From positions 310,001-374,000 of the forward strand of contig CALVEG010000001.1 in assembly GCA_944326525.1 (NCBI GenBank): a DNA stretch of 64,000 nt, read 5' to 3'. Positions 53,731 through 61,587 of the stretch are shown one piece after another. The position numbers and the translations under genes are program-made. The notes beneath the pieces are model-generated. The model was given only the letters and a program-made list of their open reading frames with translations. It was not told the origin of the DNA and searched no databases. Origin of the DNA: Candidatus Gastranaerophilales bacterium (GTDB lineage Bacteria > Cyanobacteriota > Vampirovibrionia > Gastranaerophilales > Gastranaerophilaceae). The first letter of the stretch is position 1. Every line of letters starts with the position of its first letter.

Positions 53731-54876
53731 TTATTTTACGGCAGGTTGGGTTGTTTGTTCAGTTGTTTCTTGAGTGGAAGTTTCGGTTTCTTCGGTAGAA
53801 CTGTCTTCTTTTACAATTGGTTTTCCTGTCGCGTTAATCAAGTTCAAATCATATACTCTTAAAGCAAAATACGGAGCTTTTCTATCGTATTCCTGCAAAA
53901 ATACAACAAAAGTATCATCAAAATAACATTTTCTCGGAGCCTGTTTTTTATCATCAGGAACCAATGCACAATTTTTTGCAATCATTGCTGCTTCACTTTT
54001 TAATTTGACACCTTCGTTATTCATTGTAAATTGTAAGGTTTGAATAGCCTCATCAATCATCATATCTGTGCCTTTTATCTGCTTCTTTGTCAATTCCGGA
54101 TACTTCTGCATTTTATATAAATTCAAATTCGGTACCCTTAATTCGTCTTTCGGCAAAAAGTCATGCCAGCCCATGTATCCGCGTTCTTTATACATCATAT
54201 CTCTGTATAGTTTGTCAAAGGTTTTGTTGTCATCTGTTCTGTATAGATAAATAATGTCTTTTCCTGTTGTTTTAATTGATACAGCAAAATCATCTCTGGA
54301 GTTATAGAACAGAATTCTAACCATATCATCAAGTTTTTTGTCAGATTTTGGGCTTATGCCAAAATAATCCACTTTGCCGCTAAATTTTGAAAATCTTCCA
54401 GGTTCAAGTTTGTCGAACGGTGAATAGTATTTAAAGTCTTTTTTAAGCATAGCGTAAAAAAGGTATTTGTCAGGAGATGCAGCCCAATCAATCATATCAA
54501 GAATGTCGCTTGTTTCGTTAAATTTTTCCTGCAAGTTTGTTTCAATTTGAGTTTTTAAATCAGGTGAAATTAATCCGAAAGTTTTGTAGTAGTAGTTTGA
54601 GCTAATCATATTGGCTTTAAATTTTTGTTTATTTAATTCTTTTACAGTGATATTTTTTTCGTCGCCAACAAGTTTAACCGGACCTTTCACGAGATTGTTT
54701 TGGAAGTCGTTCCAAACAATTTGGAATGTTCCTACCCAAGCTCGGTTTTGTTGATCTGTTTTTGATTGCATCGTTGGAACAAGAACAAAATCCGTATTAG
54801 TTTTGTCCTGCCCAAAAGCAAATACTGCGCTTGAACATAGTGCAATCAATGCAATAAGTGCTAATAATTTTTTCAT
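53731..54876 (-). CDS. Secreted protein, unrecognised (381 aa)
   Basis: 381 residues. Sec signal peptide 1-20 (MKKLLALIALIALCSSAVFA). Body about 25-345 is mixed alpha/beta with ILDMIDWAASPDKYLFYAML and a C-terminal DDTFVVFLQEYDRKAPYFALRVYD, a pattern recalling the end of serpins (F-[FL]-F-I...FxGRV); I do not claim that family. The last 30 residues are a Thr/Glu/Gln-rich tail. Shine-Dalgarno AAAGGAG. Own terminator. Confidence 0.82.
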   Translation of the reverse strand: MKKLLALIALIALCSSAVFAFGQDKTNTDFVLVPTMQSKTDQQNRAWVGTFQIVWNDFQNNLVKGPVKLVGDEKNITVKELNKQKFKANMISSNYYYKTFGLISPDLKTQIETNLQEKFNETSDILDMIDWAASPDKYLFYAMLKKDFKYYSPFDKLEPGRFSKFSGKVDYFGISPKSDKKLDDMVRILFYNSRDDFAVSIKTTGKDIIYLYRTDDNKTFDKLYRDMMYKERGYMGWHDFLPKDELRVPNLNLYKMQKYPELTKKQIKGTDMMIDEAIQTLQFTMNNEGVKLKSEAAMIAKNCALVPDDKKQAPRKCYFDDTFVVFLQEYDRKAPYFALRVYDLNLINATGKPIVKEDSSTEETETSTQETTEQTTQPAVK

Positions 54877-54914
54877 ATTTTCTCCTTTATTTAGACTGCC
54901 AACTTTGGTTTAAA

Positions 54915-55283
54915 CTATTCTAAATTTAAAAATCTAAAGAAGCTTTTAATATTTCCTGCCGTATTTTTAGCATGAGGAATATCAGCTTCTTTATAATATT
55001 TTTCATAATTTCTTATTATATTATCAGGCAAATCTTCTCCGCTTGCAAGTATTTCCGAAATGAGCGCCAGATATTCATCCTGCTCTTCTCGATAGTCGAT
55101 ATCACGTTTCCTTAAATCCTCATCAGCTTCCAGATGTACAAGAGCGTGGAAAGCAGCATGAATGCTTTTATCTTTTGTGTCAGGCGGAAATCTTAGCAAT
55201 GCTTCTCGCACAGGAATATAGCCGAGCAAAGCTTTTTTAACAAGCTCGGATACAAGAAGTCGTTCTTCTTTTTGGATATCCAT
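54915..55283 (-). CDS. Unrecognised protein coupled to BlaI-type repressor (122 aa)
   Basis: 122 residues, helical, acidic/basic alternation (EADEDLRKRDIDYREEQDEYLALISEIL). Its ATG shares the A of the preceding TAA (TAATG), so it is translationally coupled to the repressor and likely works with it. No protease, membrane or sensor motif, so it is not a BlaR1-type partner. Function unknown. Confidence 0.75.
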   Translation of the reverse strand: MDIQKEERLLVSELVKKALLGYIPVREALLRFPPDTKDKSIHAAFHALVHLEADEDLRKRDIDYREEQDEYLALISEILASGEDLPDNIIRNYEKYYKEADIPHAKNTAGNIKSFFRFLNLE

Positions 55284-55624
55284 TATACTAGAAGTCCGCT
55301 GTGTTCTTTTTCGATAAATCTTATCATTTCAGCGTAATTTTTATCGAAAAACTGTTCTGCTACAGTATTAATTGCCTCAAGTGCCATTTCGTGTTTGTTC
55401 AACGCTGCACGGTAGAAGAATTTTTTACCAACCTTATATCTAACCAAAATACTTTTTAGGGTAAGTCTGTCCATAACAGTTTTAATTGTAGTGTATGCTC
55501 TTTCAATACCTCTGTCTGAAAGGCTGTCTACAACATCTTGAATGGAAATATCACGTTCTTCACACTCTGCGGTAAGAGCCCATATTGTATTTAAAATATC
55601 AATTTCCAGTTTGCCGCAAGCCAT
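55283..55624 (-). CDS. BlaI/MecI/CopY-type winged-helix repressor
   Basis: 113 residues. Winged helix (about 5-75): LEIDILNTIWALTAECEERDISIQDVVDSL and RAYTTIKTVMDRLTLKSILVRYKVGKKFFY, the Penicillinase_R pattern in which the -YTT-I-T-M-RL- helix reads DNA. The C-terminal part (about 80-113) would dimerise. No beta-lactamase or BlaR1 is nearby, so the regulon is unknown. Ribosome site GAGGAAAA. Confidence 0.85.
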   Translation of the reverse strand: MACGKLEIDILNTIWALTAECEERDISIQDVVDSLSDRGIERAYTTIKTVMDRLTLKSILVRYKVGKKFFYRAALNKHEMALEAINTVAEQFFDKNYAEMIRFIEKEHSGLLV

Positions 55625-55656
55625 TTTTCCTCACTTTTCTGATTGTATTCTATATT

Positions 55657-55685
55657 TTTATACCAACGAATTACTAACATTGTAA
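55657..55685 (-). promoter_or_regulatory. Promoter for BlaI-type operon
   Basis: TTACAA (55680-55685), spacer 17, TATAAA (55657-55662) on the minus strand. A small dyad ACA-T-TGT (55677-55683) overlaps the -35 and could be an operator. Confidence 0.55.
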
Positions 55686-55758
55686 CATAAAAGAATTATA
55701 TTTCAAGTATTTTTTTATATTAATTTGAGATAATTTTAAAGTTTTTTATTTGCTTTTT

Positions 55759-55793
55759 AAAAAAGGAAAATCGCCCAAGGTGAGCTTAGGCGA
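55759..55793 (-). terminator. Intrinsic terminator of pilin-like transcript
   Basis: Stem TCGCCCAAG / CTTAGGCGA with one mismatch and a 5-base loop; on the minus strand it is followed by TTTTCCTTTTTT. It would end the transcript from the prepilin gene after a long 3' region. Confidence 0.65.
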
Positions 55794-55866
55794 GAATTAT
55801 AACAAATAGTTTATTAAAAGTTTTTTTTATTAGTTAAAGTAAGTCGGAAGTTATGTTCTTTAACCT

Positions 55867-55901
55867 AAGAGCCTTGCTTGTATGTTACAAGCAAGGCTCT
55901 T
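55867..55901. repeat. Perfect 16-bp inverted repeat with 3-base loop
   Basis: AAGAGCCTTGCTTGTA / TACAAGCAAGGCTCTT around TGT. No U run follows on either strand, so it is not a standard terminator. It lies in the 491-base gene-free stretch 55625-56115. Confidence 0.9.
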
Positions 55902-55954
55902 GGCAATTTGCATTTTTGTAACTTATATTATGCAAATGTTAAAGGTTTCTCACT

Positions 55955-56041
55955 AAACCATTTTGTCTTCCACTGTCATTCTGAACTTGTTTCAGAATCT
56001 CGTTGAGATGCTGAGATAAACTCAGCATGACAAAATGGTTT
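55955..56041. repeat. 87-bp REP/MITE-like element with 13-bp terminal inverted repeats
   Basis: Ends AAACCATTTTGTC (55955-55967) and its complement (56029-56041). Inside are two hairpins: TTCTGAA..TTTCAGAA (about 55979-55997) and ATGCTGAG..CTCAGCAT (about 56008-56028). The GTCATTCTGAACTTG text resembles dispersed palindromes seen in many bacterial genomes. No coding capacity, no clear target-site duplication. Confidence 0.75.
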
Positions 56042-56054
56042 GTTCTTGTTTTTA

Positions 56055-56085
56055 GGGAGATCCTTCGTTGATGCTCAGAATGACG
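56055..56085. repeat. REP-like unit next to the MITE-like element
   Basis: GGAGATCCTTCGTTGATGCT...CAGAATGACG: the companion type of unit to the preceding GTCATTCTGAAC sequence (inverted CATTCTGA core). Nothing else in 55625-56115 looks coding. Confidence 0.55.
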
Positions 56086-56115
56086 TGTTTTTTTTTAACT
56101 TAACGTCTTTGCTGA

Positions 56116-56940
56116 TTACTTGTTATAAAGTACAGCTCTTGCAGCGGCTGATGCCGGAATAACTGATTGGTTATAAAGAGCGATCGGATAAATATCTGTC
56201 GGGCTTGATACTTGACAAGTTGCATCATCTGCACCAGCTGTTTCTCCTGTACTAGCAAATCCGCCATCGCACTGTACAACACGGTTTGGAGCTTTTTGTC
56301 CGTTTACATCAATATATCCATAGCAATAGTTATCAGTTGCAACACCGATTCTGTCATCTGCTTGTATACAGTTTTGTTGAGTGTTATCAAATATAAAAGC
56401 AATACCATCATTCATCATTAAAATAGTAGTAGCATCAGGCCATTTTGCAGAACCCCCTGCTGCAGCAGCTGTCAGAGCCGTAAACGGCTTTCCTCCGTGA
56501 CCAACACTAGCACCAGCACCAGCACCAGCAGCTGGTGTTCCAGAAAAAGCGATACGATCTGCTGAATCGGTATCACTAACAATAATCCATTGATCAGGGC
56601 TGCCGGCAGTAGTGTTAAAACTTGCGCCAGATGCTTCTCTAACTATATTTAAACGATCATGAAATACTTCCCAAAGTGATTGTGGGCCTGCGGCATCAGC
56701 CGTTGCTGTAGCGTTAGTGCCAGCAACAACCTGAGACAAATCATAGTCGTTAAGTGCAATATTCATTACAACAGCCTGTGAAAGAACCGTTAGTGATTTT
56801 TTAAACGCTGTTTTGTACTGTGCACCTTGTGTTGAGTTAATCAATGTAGGCATTGTCATTGCAGCTACGACACCAATAATACCCAAAGTAATCAACACTT
56901 CTGCGAGGGTGAAACCACCCATACCAATAGTTTTCTTCAT
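56116..56940 (-). CDS. Type IV prepilin-like protein
   Basis: 274 residues from the ATG at 56940, chosen because GGAGG lies nine bases upstream; an in-frame ATG at 56976 has none. Prepilin leader MKKTIGMGG then FTLAEVLITLGIIGVVAAMT, with Glu5 and the long hydrophobic helix, to be cut by PilD-type peptidase before Phe. The head domain (about 60-274) is Ala/Gly/Thr-rich, with GTPAAGAGAGASVGHGG and TALTAAAAGG, and four Cys in the last third (CIQ, YCYG, QCDGG, TCQ) that may form disulfides. It could be a pilin or a pseudopilin. It has the only full-consensus promoter seen. Confidence 0.88.
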   Translation of the reverse strand: MKKTIGMGGFTLAEVLITLGIIGVVAAMTMPTLINSTQGAQYKTAFKKSLTVLSQAVVMNIALNDYDLSQVVAGTNATATADAAGPQSLWEVFHDRLNIVREASGASFNTTAGSPDQWIIVSDTDSADRIAFSGTPAAGAGAGASVGHGGKPFTALTAAAAGGSAKWPDATTILMMNDGIAFIFDNTQQNCIQADDRIGVATDNYCYGYIDVNGQKAPNRVVQCDGGFASTGETAGADDATCQVSSPTDIYPIALYNQSVIPASAAARAVLYNK

Positions 56941-57000
56941 GTGTAAATACCTCCGTTTGTTATACTTAAATTCCACTTGATATATGGGAATTTATTTATA

Positions 57001-57029
57001 ATTATATCTCATGAATAGAATTATGTCAA
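57001..57029 (-). promoter_or_regulatory. Full-consensus sigma70 promoter for pilin-like gene
   Basis: TTGACA (57024-57029), 17-base spacer, TATAAT (57001-57006) on the minus strand. Leader of about 54 bases. The motif GAATAG occurs three times nearby (57013, 57036, 57066). Confidence 0.85.
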
Positions 57030-57122
57030 CATGGCGAATAGAAAAATTAACAAATTCTATATGTTGAATAGTTATTTTACCCCCTTGGAATTGTAATTAT
57101 ATATATAGAAATAAGAGGAATT

Positions 57123-57428
57123 ATGTGTCTAAAATCTCAGTTGGGTCAGAAAATCCAAATTCTGCGCAAAAAAAAGAGGCTTACACAAGAGCAGTTTGCC
57201 GAAATGATTGGTATTGATCCGAAAAATGTCAGCAAAATTGAAATCGGGGCTAATTATCCTTCACCTGAAACGCTTACAGCTATTGCTAAAGCTCTCGATG
57301 TTGATATTTATGAACTTTTTGTTTTTAGGCAAGAACTTTCTGCTGATGAGATGAGGGCTGAAATTACAAAAGCTATTGAAAACGACAAAACTGCTTTTTA
57401 TCTTTATCAAATGTTGAAAGTAATGTAA
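57123..57428 (+). CDS. XRE-type helix-turn-helix regulator
   Basis: 101 residues. Cro/CI HTH at about 6-62: LGQKIQILRKKKRLTQEQFAEMIGIDPKNVSKIEIGANYPSPETLTAIAKAL in pattern. The short C-terminus (about 72-101) is helical. Ribosome site AGAGGAAT. Divergent from the pilin-like gene, sharing a 182-base region with repeated GAATAG motifs, so it may control itself and that gene (inference). Confidence 0.9.
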   Translation: MCLKSQLGQKIQILRKKKRLTQEQFAEMIGIDPKNVSKIEIGANYPSPETLTAIAKALDVDIYELFVFRQELSADEMRAEITKAIENDKTAFYLYQMLKVM

Positions 57429-57472
57429 AATTCTTTTATTGATGGGGTTGGTTAGTAATATTTAATGGTTAT

Positions 57473-58477
57473 TTAATTCTTTTTTAGAAGTTCGGTTAAT
57501 TCAGGCAAAATTTTAAACATATCTCCGACGATGCCGAAGTCTGCAATTTCAAATATAGGTGCATTTTCGTCAGTGTTTATCGCAATAATTTTTTCGCTGT
57601 CCTGCATTCCGACAAGATGCTGAATTGCACCCGAGATTCCGCAGGCGATGTAAACTTTTGGCCGAACCGTTTTGCCTGTCTGACCTATCTGAATACATTT
57701 TGGGGCTATCCCCATATCTACGGCACCTCTTGTGGCTCCAATTGTGCCGTTTATGGTTTTTGCAAATTCTCTTAAAACCTCAAATCCCGCTTCACTTCCT
57801 GCACCTTTGCCGCCTGCAACAATTATTTCGGCACTGTCAAGCTCGTTGAGTTCATTTTCTAAAGTTTTTACAAACTCGAGAAGTTCTGTTTTAGGCTTAA
57901 ATTCTGAAAAATCAGGAGTTTTCAGAATAAATTCAGTGTTTTTTAAAATATCTTCTTTTAGCGAAGGGAAAACTTTTGGTCTGACAGTTGCCATTTGAGG
58001 CAAGGTTTTGCACAAAATTGTAGCCATAAGTTTGCCGCCAAATGTAGGGCGGGTTGCCGCAAGCTGGCCTTTTTCATTGATATCAAGGTCTGTGCAATCT
58101 GCGGTTAAACCTGTGTGAAGCGCTGACGAGATTCTCGGTGCAAGATCTCTTCCCTCATTTGTTGCGCCGATTAAAACTATTTGCGGTTGAATTTCTCTAA
58201 TCAATTCGATTGCAAGTTTTGAATAATGTTCGGTGTCGTAATTTTCGAATTTTTCGCTCTCATAAACATAAACTTTATCTATTCCGCTTTTTAAAAAACC
58301 GTCTTTGTAGTCCTCAAGTTTATTTGGTTCTGTAAAAAGAATCGCCGAAACTTTGCAATCTCCAAGCTTACGCGCTAATTCCGCAGATTTTTGCGCTAAC
58401 TCAAAAAATACGGTATGGATGAATTTTTCTTTTGTAATTTCTGCAAAAAGCAGGATTTCGTTTTTATTTTCACTCAT
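57473..58477 (-). CDS. etfA: Electron transfer flavoprotein alpha subunit
   Basis: 334 residues from the ATG at 58477, with AGG six bases upstream; a GTG two codons earlier is possible. FAD-binding C-terminal domain: VAGGKGAGSEAGFEVLREFA, GATRGAVDMG, QIGQTGKTVRPKVYIACGISGAIQHLVGM, IAINTDENAPIFEIADFGIVGD. N-terminal domain pairs with EtfB. Overlaps etfB by eight bases. It carries electrons between flavin dehydrogenases and a reductase; the dehydrogenase partner is not in the window. Confidence 0.95.
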   Translation of the reverse strand: MSENKNEILLFAEITKEKFIHTVFFELAQKSAELARKLGDCKVSAILFTEPNKLEDYKDGFLKSGIDKVYVYESEKFENYDTEHYSKLAIELIREIQPQIVLIGATNEGRDLAPRISSALHTGLTADCTDLDINEKGQLAATRPTFGGKLMATILCKTLPQMATVRPKVFPSLKEDILKNTEFILKTPDFSEFKPKTELLEFVKTLENELNELDSAEIIVAGGKGAGSEAGFEVLREFAKTINGTIGATRGAVDMGIAPKCIQIGQTGKTVRPKVYIACGISGAIQHLVGMQDSEKIIAINTDENAPIFEIADFGIVGDMFKILPELTELLKKN

Positions 58478-59264
58478 TTGCACCTGCCATATATTCGGTG
58501 AGTTTTGTTTTTAAAATTTGTGCTGTGTCTTCTGTGTAAGTAATTTTCTCGCTGTTTCTGGTAATTATAGGGCGGAAAGCCTTGCTTACATAAGTAGGCG
58601 AACCTTTTATCCCGACTTCTTCTGCGGTTAAGCCAAGATCTTCCATTGTAAGCGTGCTTATTTCTGCATTTTGGGCTTTTTTATAACCGTCTATAAGTGC
58701 TCGGGTTGGTTCAAAATCGCCCATTTGCATGCACAATAAAACAGGAAGTTCGGCTTTAATCGTTTCAATACCTTCATCTGCTTGACGCTTCACTATGATA
58801 TGGGTTTCGTCGCAGGATAGAATTTCTTTTACAAAAGTTACTTGCGGAATATTAAGGTGGTTTGCAATACTTGGACCTGTTTGGGCAGTGTCGCCGTCTA
58901 TTGCAAATTGTCCGCAGATAACCATTGAATAATCCGGAATTGCTGTTTGAATTGCTTTTGAAATTGTTTTGCCTGTTGCATAAGTGTCAGAGCCTGCAAA
59001 TTTCTTGTCGCTTATCAATAAACCTTTATCAACCCCAAGAGCTATTGTTTTTTTTAGCATGCTTACAGCTTGCTGAGGTCCCATTGTTAGTGCTGTAATT
59101 TTTGTGGCAGGGTTTAATTTTTTAATTTGTAACGCTGCTTCAAGCGCATAAACATCGTAAGGGTTGATGATACTCTCAACCCCTTCACGATTAATTGTAT
59201 TATTTTCCGTCCACTTTATATCCGATGTGTCAGGAACTTGTTTAATGCAGAGTGCTATTTTCAT
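58470..59264 (-). CDS. etfB: Electron transfer flavoprotein beta subunit
   Basis: 264 residues. IALCIKQVPDTSDIKW, NPYDVYALEAALQIKK, ALGVDKGLLISD and VICGQFAIDGDTAQTGP define EtfB. The C-terminal GIKGSPTYVSKAF resembles the clostridial, often electron-bifurcating, ETFs rather than mitochondrial-type ones; this is inference. It follows the four-cysteine gene by three bases with no ribosome site of its own, so it is coupled. Confidence 0.94.
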   Translation of the reverse strand: MKIALCIKQVPDTSDIKWTENNTINREGVESIINPYDVYALEAALQIKKLNPATKITALTMGPQQAVSMLKKTIALGVDKGLLISDKKFAGSDTYATGKTISKAIQTAIPDYSMVICGQFAIDGDTAQTGPSIANHLNIPQVTFVKEILSCDETHIIVKRQADEGIETIKAELPVLLCMQMGDFEPTRALIDGYKKAQNAEISTLTMEDLGLTAEEVGIKGSPTYVSKAFRPIITRNSEKITYTEDTAQILKTKLTEYMAGANE

Positions 59265-59267
59265 AAA

Positions 59268-59471
59268 TTAATTAGAATTGTTTTTTCTCTGTCTTTGAGC
59301 GGCTTGTCTTGAATTTGCAGCAAGCAAAGCATTATAAGCCATTATATACATAGAACATTTTTTAACACTCGGTATATACCAGCTGCATCTTTCTTGAGTG
59401 CAAACCATGTCTATACCTGTTCCTATGCTTAATACCGGACAAAACGGAATATCTTTTTTTAAAGCCATCAT
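59268..59471 (-). CDS. Four-cysteine small protein between nfnA-like and etfB
   Basis: About 66-67 residues, start MMALKK or MALKK (AGGAG upstream favours the second ATG at 59468). Four Cys: PFCPVL (11), MVCTQERC (24, 29) and KKCSMY (39), spacing that could hold an Fe-S cluster or zinc. The C-terminal 25 residues are Ala/Gln/Arg-rich. It sits inside the operon, 10 bases after the NfnA-like gene and 3 before etfB. No family recognised. Confidence 0.8.
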   Translation of the reverse strand: MMALKKDIPFCPVLSIGTGIDMVCTQERCSWYIPSVKKCSMYIMAYNALLAANSRQAAQRQRKNNSN

Positions 59472-59481
59472 TCTCTCCTGT

Positions 59482-60327
59482 TTACTTTTGCAGCGAAGCT
59501 TGTTTTAAAAGATTACAATTTTCGTCGCGTTTTCTCTCCTGATCCTTGTAGATTCTAGTTCTGTTTATAACTTCGTCAAAGTCGATTTGGTGAGCATCAA
59601 AGTCAGGGCCGTCAACGCATGCAAATTTAACTTCTCCGCCGACAGTAACGCGGCATGCTCCACACATTCCTGTACCGTCTACCATAATCGGATTCATGCT
59701 GGCTTCTGTGTATATTCCTTTGCCTCTTGTCATTTCTGCAACCGCTCTCATCATTGGCATTGGACCTACTGCAATTGCATAATCAACTTTTTCGCGATTC
59801 ATGATTTTTTCCAATACCTGAGTTACGAATCCTTTTTCGCCCATTGAGCCATCGTCTGTTGTTATAAATAATTCAGTGCAAGCATTTTGCATTTTGTCTG
59901 CCCAGAAAATTAAATCTTTGTTTCTTGCACCCATAATCATGTATACTTTGTTGCCTGCTTCTTTAAATGCTTTTGCAATTAAGTAGCATGGTGCTGCTCC
60001 ATAACCTCCTGCAAGACAAACTACTGTGCCGTAATTTTTGATATGAGTCGGTTTTCCAAGAGGTCCTACGATATCGTGAATTTCTTCACCTTCATTTATT
60101 GCGGCAAGTTTTTTTGTTGAATAACCTACAGCCATAAATACAAGAGTTAATTCACCTTTTTCTTTGTTTACGTCAGCGATTGTTAGCGGAACTCTCTCAC
60201 TATTTTCATCAGCTCTGAATATTATGAATTGTCCGGCTTGCGCATTTCTTACAACGTAAGGTGCTTCTACTGTTATTTCATATTGGTTTGGACAAATTTC
60301 TTTTTTAGCTAAAATCTTATATCCCAT
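59482..60327 (-). CDS. NfnA-like FAD/[2Fe-2S] flavoprotein (ferredoxin-NADP reductase subunit)
   Basis: 281 residues. FAD domain with ERVPLTIADVN and GYSTKKLAAI, NAD(P) domain with CLAGGYGAAPCYLIAKAF and GARNKDLIFW, and a C-terminal [2Fe-2S] site DGTGMCGACRVTVGGEVKFACVDGPDFDAHQIDF. This is the small-subunit type of NADH-dependent ferredoxin-NADP oxidoreductase (NfnA) or sulfide dehydrogenase beta. The large subunit (NfnB, GltD-like) is not in the window; EtfAB follow instead. Ribosome site AGGAGAG, spaced rather far. Confidence 0.9.
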   Translation of the reverse strand: MGYKILAKKEICPNQYEITVEAPYVVRNAQAGQFIIFRADENSERVPLTIADVNKEKGELTLVFMAVGYSTKKLAAINEGEEIHDIVGPLGKPTHIKNYGTVVCLAGGYGAAPCYLIAKAFKEAGNKVYMIMGARNKDLIFWADKMQNACTELFITTDDGSMGEKGFVTQVLEKIMNREKVDYAIAVGPMPMMRAVAEMTRGKGIYTEASMNPIMVDGTGMCGACRVTVGGEVKFACVDGPDFDAHQIDFDEVINRTRIYKDQERKRDENCNLLKQASLQK

Positions 60328-60409
60328 TTTATTAATTCTCTCCTATAACTTTTCTTATATTATACAACAAAAATCATCTGCGTACAGAACTTTAACATTT
60401 TTAACGTAA

Positions 60410-61453
60410 TTAGATAATTTTACATGTATAATTTGGTGTATTTTTAAGTTTTTCTTCAATTTGCTCAAATGTTAAAAGCCCTTGGGTTGCGCCAAATTCA
60501 GATACAGCTGCTGCAGAATTGATGGAAGCGTACATTAAAGATTTTGCTATATCAAGTCGATTACGTTCTAGCGCAGCGCAGAATGTTGATGCAAAAGCGT
60601 CGCCTGCACCAAGGGTTGAAACAACAGGTCCGTCAAATACAGGACAAATATAAAACTGATTGCCGTCATAAGCGTAAGCTCCGTTTTTACCATCAGTTAT
60701 TACTACAACCTGATAATCTCTGACTTTAAGCTTTTTGAACATTTCTTTTATATCGGGGTGAAGCGGTTCTTCGGAGTATTTAACTTCTCTGGTATCTGGT
60801 CTTACTTGAATTTTAGTGGCAAGTGAAGCTTCTTCTTTATTCATGACAACAATATTAGCGTTTTCAAGAATTTTTTTAAGGTAATTAAATCCTTTTTTAA
60901 TACTTGTTGATCCTGCGTTAAAGCATACAAAAACATTATTTTCGCTTGCAAATGTTGCAATATCGTCAAGAACTTTTGTACTGTCGCCGTTCATAGGTGC
61001 AATATAAAGAAGTTTAGCGTTTTTTATTGCCTCAAAATTAATATCGGATTTTTTAATCATAGCATTAGCGCCTCTGTGCGCAAGAACTGTTCTGTCGCCC
61101 TGGAAACTAACCAGAATAATTGAAAATCCTGTACTAATTTTGGGATCTTGAATAATATTTGAAAGGTCAATATTTTTGTTTTTAAAGGATTCAAGAACTC
61201 CTTCTGAATAAATATCATCACCGATTTTGAATATAGCACTGGTTTTGTAACCTAAATTTGCAAAATTCACAGCGGTATTAACTCCTCCTCCGCCAACTTG
61301 AGAGGTAAAGTCTTCAATTTCTACTTTTGCGCCGTAGGGGTAGCTCATAAATTCTGATTTTTTATTTTTTGTGTAAACCGATACAATATTTGCATCATCG
61401 CTTTCCACAAATACATCCATTGTTGCGCTTCCAATAGTTATCACGTCACACAT
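60410..61453 (-). CDS. PfkB family sugar/nucleoside kinase
   Basis: 347 residues from the ATG at 61453, with GGAGG eight bases upstream; an in-frame ATG at 61486 has none. N-terminal signature VGGGGVNTAVNFANLGY (about 53-69) and C-terminal VSTLGAGDAFASTFCAAL (about 288-305), with the catalytic Asp and anion hole. ATP-dependent phosphorylation of ribose, adenosine, fructose or a related substrate; motif divergence does not set which. Monocistronic. Confidence 0.9.
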   Translation of the reverse strand: MCDVITIGSATMDVFVESDDANIVSVYTKNKKSEFMSYPYGAKVEIEDFTSQVGGGGVNTAVNFANLGYKTSAIFKIGDDIYSEGVLESFKNKNIDLSNIIQDPKISTGFSIILVSFQGDRTVLAHRGANAMIKKSDINFEAIKNAKLLYIAPMNGDSTKVLDDIATFASENNVFVCFNAGSTSIKKGFNYLKKILENANIVVMNKEEASLATKIQVRPDTREVKYSEEPLHPDIKEMFKKLKVRDYQVVVITDGKNGAYAYDGNQFYICPVFDGPVVSTLGAGDAFASTFCAALERNRLDIAKSLMYASINSAAAVSEFGATQGLLTFEQIEEKLKNTPNYTCKII

Positions 61454-61587
61454 TTTAATATCCTCCAATTGATTATATCCTATCATAAAAATGTAAATTA
61501 TTGTGAACTTTATTTTAATTTAAAAAGCATTCTTACGGTTTAAGTTTTGTTTATATTTTTAAAGAGGAAAATTAAGGGGAAATATTC

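Noticed and set aside
55955-56041. Insertion sequence or mobile element with its own transposase
   Set aside because: The 87-bp element has inverted ends but no coding capacity; no transposase or integrase gene is seen in the window.
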